A DNA stretch of 64,000 nt, from NCBI GenBank assembly GCA_963785735.1, contig CAWAWJ010000001.1:1550001-1614000 (forward strand), read 5' to 3'. This document shows, in pieces, positions 53,847-61,100 of the stretch; positions within the stretch are counted from its first letter, which is position 1; every line of letters begins with the position of its first letter. Below the pieces are notes generated by a model that searched no databases, was not told where the DNA came from, and saw only the letters and a program-made list of their open reading frames with translations. The translations under genes were made by a program, and so were the position numbers. Origin of the DNA: REEB95 sp963785735. GTDB lineage: Bacteria > Pseudomonadota > Alphaproteobacteria > ATCC43930 > CGMCC-115725.

Positions 53847-54292
53847 AGGCGGGCGGCGTGGCGTCGTGGAAGATACCGGCATCCGGCTCGGCGAGATCGT
53901 GCAGTTCCTTGTGGCCGATGTTGGCTAAGACCAGGGGGTCTCAACCAATGTCCCCTTCCGGGGGTAAACGAGACAGGCCGCTAAGTTGTCTTTTGATTGC
54001 CAGCTCAACGCGAATGACCAACCCCATCGTGCCAACAGCAGATTCAGGAGTTTGGAATTTTTCTAACGTAGTACAGCCGAGGGCCGAAATTTCAGGTCCG
54101 AAGCGCCGTGCGAAGCCAAGAAGTCTGATATTGATCTCGATCAATGCAGCCGAATATAGGCATAACAAAGTTCAGAAAAACGTCCAGATATCAGATGGTT
54201 TTAGTGAGAATTAATCGCATTAAACATTCGATATTTACATTATTTATTTTTACCAATAAAATTGTTCACTGGTTTTTCTTGGGGTTGTTTGG

Positions 54293-54309
54293 CGCCCCCG
54301 GAGGGGGCG
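54293..54309 (+). promoter_or_regulatory. hairpin covering the sapC Shine-Dalgarno
   Basis: CGCCCCC-GGA-GGGGGCG: seven perfect pairs, three-base loop. The right arm is the GGAGGGGG ribosome-binding sequence that ends about seven bases before ATG 54316, so the folded mRNA would hide it. Confidence 0.55.
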
Positions 54310-54315
54310 GCTGTA

Positions 54316-55110
54316 ATGGGGCATTTGGTATTCTACGAGCAACCGGAAATCCTCAACCGGCTGCGGCACCGTCACTATCGTTTTCGGCCGGGCTCGCGCA
54401 GCTTTCGTTTTGCCGCGAAGACGAATTCCGTCGTGCTTTGTGGCGTCGAATTCGCGCGTGCCTGTCACGACTTCCCCATCCTCTTCATCCGCGACCACGG
54501 CGGCAAGTTCGCGCCGGTCGTGTTGTTGGGCTTGCGCGACAGCGAGAACCTGTTCGTCGATGCCGACGGCAATTGGACAGCCACGTATATCCCGGCTTTC
54601 GTCCGCCGCTATCCCTTTGTCCTGGTCGAGGAAGGGACGGGCTTTTCCGTCGGTTTCGACACGGTCAGCCCCGATATCGTCAAGGAAGGCGAGGAAGGCG
54701 TACCGCTGTTCGGCGCCGATGGCGAGCCGGCGAAGGCGCTCGCCGAGGCCATCCAGTTCCTCAAGTCCTATCAGGCAGCCTATCTCGATACGGTGAAATT
54801 CACCTCACGGTTGGCCGAACTCGGCCTCTTCCGTGAAGTCAATGCGACGGCGGAGCTGCGGCCCGAGGCGCGCTTTGTCCTGACGAAGCTGTTTGACGTC
54901 GATCCGGCGAAGCTCGCGGCGCTCGATGCGGCGGTCCTCAAGGAATTAGCCAACGGCCCCTGGCTTACCTGGATCTATGCGCATCTTTTGTCGCTCGAGT
55001 TGATGCCGCGCTTGGCGGACAAGCTCTCGGCGCGTCTTGTATCGAGCAACAATCCTGGTGGCGGCAAAGCGAAACTGAGCGCGAAGGATGCACCTGCACT
55101 AACGGCCTGA
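54316..55110 (+). CDS. SapC-family protein
   Basis: A 264-residue protein of the SapC family (PF07277-type, first named from S-layer-associated loci). Signature stretches are MGHLVFYEQPEILN at the start, HDFPILFIRD near 56-65, VLLGLRDSENLFVD, IPAFVRRYPFVLVE and GVPLFGADGEP. No signal peptide or transmembrane helix is seen, so it is probably cytoplasmic. The biochemical role is unknown. It lies 40 bases before the giant adhesin on the same strand, and SapC genes are often found near large surface proteins, suggesting help in its expression or export. ATG 54316 follows a Shine-Dalgarno locked in a hairpin. Confidence 0.85.
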   Translation: MGHLVFYEQPEILNRLRHRHYRFRPGSRSFRFAAKTNSVVLCGVEFARACHDFPILFIRDHGGKFAPVVLLGLRDSENLFVDADGNWTATYIPAFVRRYPFVLVEEGTGFSVGFDTVSPDIVKEGEEGVPLFGADGEPAKALAEAIQFLKSYQAAYLDTVKFTSRLAELGLFREVNATAELRPEARFVLTKLFDVDPAKLAALDAAVLKELANGPWLTWIYAHLLSLELMPRLADKLSARLVSSNNPGGGKAKLSAKDAPALTA

Positions 55111-55150
55111 AAAATAAGGCCGACAACATAAATAATGAGGGGTAAGGCAA

Positions 55151-58100
55151 ATCTCGAAGAAACAATCGCCACGCGCGGCGATAAGGCAAAGGCTGCGCGA
55201 CCATCGTCAGCGGCAACAGGCCGCCTTTGGTGAATCTCGCCGGCATCGGCGTTATCGTCTTGTCGATCCCGTCCGGCTCGCCGCGGGCTTGACCCTTGCC
55301 TTCACCGCTCCCGCTTTGGCTGCCGGCATCGTTCCCGACGGCGCGACCAAGACGACGCTCCAGACCAACGGCGCCACCACCACCGTCTCGACCGCGACGG
55401 TCGCGGGCGCCAATGCCTTCAATTCCTTCAGCCAGTTCAACGTCACCACCGGTCAGACCGTCAACCTGATGTTGCCGACCGGCACATCGAACCTGATCAA
55501 TCTGGTTCGCGGCCAGACGGTCAATATCAACGGCATCGTCAACTCGTACAAAAACAACGAGATCGGCGGCAACGTTTATTTCGCCGCATCGAGCGGCATC
55601 GTGATCGGCCAGAACGGAGTCCTTAATGTCGGGACGCTGCATCTGTCGACGCCAACCAACTCGTTCCTCAGTTCGTTCTTTTCGGCGGACGGCACGCCGT
55701 CGAGCGCCGCGACCGCGGCGGTGCTTTCCAACACCATGCCGATCGATCCCAACGGGTTCGTCAGCGTGCAAGGCAAGATCAACACGAACGGCGCGGTCGA
55801 CATCGACAGCGGCCGGGTCCGGGTCGGTGGCGCGATCGTGTCCAGCGCAGCCGCGGCGGCGTCGAACCAGATCGACATCAGCGACGTGGTCAATACCGAC
55901 GGGCTGCAGACCGGCGTGGCGCTCACGGCTTTTAATGGCAAGATCAGCATCGTCGCGGCGAAAGACGTCTCGGTGACCGGCACGATCGCCAGCGAGGGCA
56001 GCGACAACGTCGCCGGCGGCATGGTCGCGATTCAAGCCGGCAACAACGTCGAGGTCGGCGGCAACGCCGTGATCTCGGTCAGCGGCCAAGGCCGGAATTC
56101 CAGCGGCGGCGGCATCAGCGTCCTCGCGCAAAACAACGCGACGTTGAGCGGCAACGCGACACTGTCCGCCGCCGGCGGCAATGTCTCGGGCGATGGCGGC
56201 AGCATCGAATTCAGCGCCAACAATAAGGTCACGCTGAAAGGCGGCAGCTTCGACGCCGGCGCAACCAATGGCACGGCCGGCACTGTCCGGATGGATCCCA
56301 ACACGCTCGATTTCGCCGCCAACCCGGCGAGCAACAGCGGTTATTTTGTTAACGGCAATTTTGTCGCGGACGCCGATCAAAGCATCACCGTCGAAGCCGG
56401 GGTGACAATCAGCACGAAGCCCGCCTCGGGCACGGCGCCGTCCGGAAGCATCAATCTGACCGCGCCCATCATCACCGAGAACGGCACGCTCGACGCGTCC
56501 GCCGTGCCCGGCGGCGCGGCGGGCGATGTCACGCTCACGGCGAACAGCATGCAGTCGGCGAGCCAAGGCACGGGCACGGCGGCCTCGACCGCGATTAATG
56601 TCGGGACTAACGCCGTCATCAAGGGCGGCAACGTCCAACTGTTGGCGACCTCGACTAACAGCGTCTCATCGGGGGTTGCCGACAGCGTGGCGACAATCGA
56701 CATCAACGGCAAAATCACCGGCAGCTCGGTCACGGTGCGCGCTGATTCGGAATCCACGACAGCGACACCCACGATGATGTCGAGCGTACCGTTGATAGGC
56801 CAGACTTACACCGTGGACCTCAACGGCATCGACATAAATCTACCCTCCGCGTTCGTGGGCTATGCGCGGGCAACCGGCAATTCGACCGTGACCGTCGGTC
56901 CAACGGCGTCAATCAATGCGACCTCGGCACTCGGCACCGGCATTCTTCTCGATGCGACGACAACGCTGAACGCCACGGTCACCAGCACGGCGGGATGGGG
57001 TGCGTTCGTCGTTGAAACCGACGCCACCGCCAAAACCTTCGTCGATGCCGGCGCGAGCATGACCTCGGCTTATCAGGTCGCTGCCGTTGCCCATAATTAC
57101 GTAACCTCGTCCGCGACCCTCGCGGTCGCATCGAATACTTCGTCGGCTGAGTTAAATGCCGACATCACCGTGTCGAACGTCAATGCGAGCGCCATCATCG
57201 CCTCGGGCGCCGTGGTCAACGCGGCTGGCCCGGTGGCGATCGTCGCGCGCAACGACGATTCATTCTCGACCGAAGCCGAAACCGTCGCGGGTCAAAAGGG
57301 TGCTTATGGCATTACCGTGGCGATCGCCGATATCGTCACCAGCGCAACCGCGATCGAAGGAGCCATTCTCGGCAGCGGCGGCAACACGAAGCCGACGAGC
57401 GTTCAGGTCGAAGCAGATGACCTTACCACGAACGATGTCGTTACCGCGGAGGTCATCGTGGGCGGAAACAATTATAGTCAGGCGGCTTACTCGAACGAAT
57501 TAGAGTCGGGGCTCACCGGCTTAGTCACGGACTATATTGCGGATTTCATCCCATTCCTGAATTCCGCCGGGTCAACCATTCGCATCGCCGGCACGCTCGC
57601 CCTGAACGTCGTCACGCATGACAGCAAGGCGGCGATTGAAGGTTATGCCGATCCCAATGTTTCGGGATCGGTTGCAACGCCACCCACGGTCGCCGCTGCG
57701 CAGAGCGTCGCGGTCGTCGCCAATACATACGAAGTGTACCCCTTTACCTCGTCAGAAAGTGAGACGCAATCGAGCGCTGATGGTCCGAGTGGGAGTGGCG
57801 GTACGGGCACGACCGATTCGGTGGGCGTTGCGTTGTCGATCGGGATCTACAATTACAGCACGCTGGCTTTCATCGGACCGAGCGCGGCGGTGACGGCGCC
57901 GGACATTGGGGTCAATGCGAACTTTGCGGCGCCGACGCCGTCCAACTGGAGCCAGCCGTTCACTGCCTCGACCCTCTTCACCGACCTGTTCGATTATTAT
58001 GAGACAGACACACCCACCAATGGCTTCAACGCCTTTGCTTTGTCCGAAGGCGGCGGTGGATCAAACGGCTCCACCGGCATCAACGGCAGTTTCTCCATTG

Positions 58101-61100
58101 CCGTATTCGATCCGACGACCGTGGCATGGGTCGGCGCCGGCGCGCATCTCACCAGCAGCGGCGGGCAGAGCAATTGGAGCTCCCCGGTCGACGATAATCT
58201 CTACGCACTCTATCCGGGCTGGTTCCCAAATTTTGCCGATCTGTCCTTGCTCGGCGGGGACCTTTCGACTTCGACGACCATGCCAGCTTATTACCTGCCT
58301 GTGATGACCTTCGCCCAGGCGGTGACCGTCAACGCGGCATCGACGATCTCAACCGTCGATTTTATCGGCACCTCCGGCGGCCCGGCGGGAAACGACCTCT
58401 CCGGGGTATCCGTTCTGGGCGGCTCGGTCAATTTGGTGTTCTATTCCGGCAGCACGATTGCCGGAATCGGCGACGACGCGAACGTGTCGAGCACGTCGGG
58501 AATAGCCGTCGAAGCCAGCTCCAGCGATCAAGTCTTGTCGATCACACCCGTCGCGGGCTCAGGCGGCAATACCGGCTTCACCGGCATCGTCGCGGTTACC
58601 GATATCAACACTGTCACTGACGCATCCATCAGCAATCAGGCGATTGTCTCGGCGCCGACCGTTCTCCTTAACGGCAGCCAGGAACTCGCGGTATGGACTG
58701 TCGCCGGCGATCTGACCGGCGGCGATCAAAATGCGATCGGCATCAGCGTCGCCGTGAACCTGCTCACCACGAACACGATGGCTTATATCGGCGACAATTC
58801 CGGCGACGCCACTGTGGTATCGGGCCTCGATTCCTCAGCCGTCGGCACCGGCAACGGCGTCACCGGGTCTATTGAAGCAAATACACTGACCGTCAATTCG
58901 CAAACCAACGGCACCGGAGCGGCCCTATCGGCCGCCGGCGCCGGCGCATCGACGGGAGCCAGCAGTTTGTTGAGCGACAGCGCCCAACAGGATCTGGGCA
59001 ACGCCAAGGCGATATTGGCGGGGGGGTTCTCCTTCTACCAGGCGGGTGGAAATCTCTCACAGACTGGCTATTATGCAGGGAACGGTATCGCCGCCGGCAT
59101 CGATCTCGCGTCGAAAGGCAGCAATAGCCAATCGAATAAAGCCGCCTCCGAAAGCACGAGCGGCAGCGCCGATGGCGGTACGACCCCCCAAAATTCGGAG
59201 CCAAGCTCCGATGCGGGCAAAACCGGCGGGCCAACAGAGCCCAACGCAAGCCCGCCGACGGAGCAGTCGACCGCGACGCCGGATGGTAAGACGGCCGGCG
59301 ATCAAGCCACGAACAGCACGGACTCCAAGAGCACGGAGTCGACAGGATCAAGCGAAGATACAGAGGTAAAGAACGCCCTCGCCGGCGCCGGCGCCGCTAC
59401 GGTCGCTGTCAATAATTTGACCACCCGCTCCTATGTGGATGGCGCCGTCATCCAAGGCTACAACGGCGGCAATATCGGTATCGGGGTCGGTGCGACGCGG
59501 GCGACGACACTGATCTCCGCTGCCGGCGCGGCGGCGCTTACCCTTGGGGGTAAGGATCCCAGCAAGCAAAACGGCAACGCCATCGGCGGCGCGGTTTCCT
59601 ATGACTCGTCGACCAATCTCACCAGCGCCTTCATCGCCTACTCGACGCTGACCAATGTCAGCAATCTGTCGGTCACCGCTGCGAGCGGCGGCTTCGAAAT
59701 TGATATGGGGCTGGCGGCTGCGGCCAATACCGATGCGAAGGGCAATGCTGTCGCCGCGTCGGTCACGCTGTCCCAAATCAACGACGCTTCCGACGCTTAT
59801 ATCATCGATTCGACCGTCGCCGGCACTGGCGCGGTCCAGGTTGCCGGCTATGATAACGAGAATCTCGGTATTGGCGGCGGCGCACTCACCCTTTCCAAGA
59901 GCGATAGCGGCAAAAGCGCCGGCGCGGTCGTGGCGCTCGCTCTCATCGGCGACGATCCCGCCACCGACCCGATCACTTATGTCCCCTATGAGACGGTCGG
60001 CGCGCATATCCTTGGGTCGACCCTGACGAATTTCGGCACGGTAACGGTCACGGCACAGGATCCGGGCCGCATTATCGCCGCCGCCGCCGGCATCGCGGCC
60101 GAAACGGGGGAAAATGGCTCGGCGTTCACCGGCAGCATCGCTTATGCCGAGCTTGGCCGCACCATCAATGCTTCGATCGAGGGCGGCTCGATCACCGCGA
60201 CGGGCTCGGTGAATGTCGCCGGTAACGACAATGACAACGCGACGTTAGATGGCGAGGTCTCGAGCGGCTTTTCTCCCAACACGCTGATCGATTTCTCGGC
60301 CTCGGCGACCGGCGCGGGGCCGAACGGCGCGGGAATTTTCGTCGTCGCCGGCGCAATCGATGTCAGCCGCGGCAATTCGGCCGGCGTCAGCTTCGCCGGC
60401 GGCGATATCCATGACGAATACGGCGCGGAAATCAACGATGCTTCGATTACAACGCCGGGAGCCGTCGGCGTCTCCGCTCAAAGCAGCGCCACCATCGATG
60501 CGATCGCGGTCGGTGTCGCGGCCTCGAGCGGCGATAGCGGCTTTGCCGCCATGGGTTCGGCGGCGGTCGGCATCATCGACGACACGATAGCGGCGACCGT
60601 CGGCGGTGCGACGATCAATGCCAGCAGCCTCTCGGTCACGGCGCATAACGCGGCTTCGATCTCGAGCCTTGCTGGCAATATCTCGGTCAACATCGGCAAC
60701 GGCGAAGCCGGCGGCGCATCGGTCTCCTTCAACCAGATCGGCTCTAATATCGGCGCGGGCATCACCGATAGCAGCCTCTCCAACCTCTCCAGCCTGACGG
60801 TCGGGGCGAGCGATTCCAGCACCATTCAGACCATCGCCGCTTCGGGCGCGGTCGCGGCCAACAGCTCGGCGGTCGAAACGTCGGTGACCATCAACCTCCT
60901 CGACGGCAGCGTCTCTGCCTGGATCGCCGGAAACACGGGCCTCAACGATCCATCGGCCAATGTTGCTCTCACGGCCTCGGAAGGCTCGCTGATCCAGTCC
61001 TTGGCCGGGGCGATCGCCGTCTCGGGCGATGGCGCCGGCGCCGGTGTCGCTATTGCCGTCAACGAGATCGACAACAGCACCGATGCGGCGCTGTTCGGCT

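Larger units (their letters stand above)
53756..54315. other. non-coding junction between tRNA-Ser and sapC
   Basis: About 560 bases without a supported gene. The left third is GC-rich and contains TGGTACAGCAA twice in tandem. A minus-strand frame runs through 54168-53756 with one in-frame TGA at 53941 and no recognisable family; it could be a decayed gene. The right third (about 54140-54290) is markedly AT-rich, unlike the rest of the chromosome, and is probably the sapC promoter region. Confidence 0.5.

Noticed and set aside
53858..54214. 118-codon plus-strand frame after the tRNA
   Set aside because: No homology pattern, mixed composition and no ribosome-binding site.
54293..54309. GC hairpin as a terminator
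   Set aside because: It lies immediately before a start codon, includes the Shine-Dalgarno and lacks a T-run; better read as a translation-control element.
54965..56638. 557-codon minus-strand frame antisense to sapC and the adhesin
   Set aside because: Asp/Arg/Ala-rich complement of the TPS-domain coding strand.
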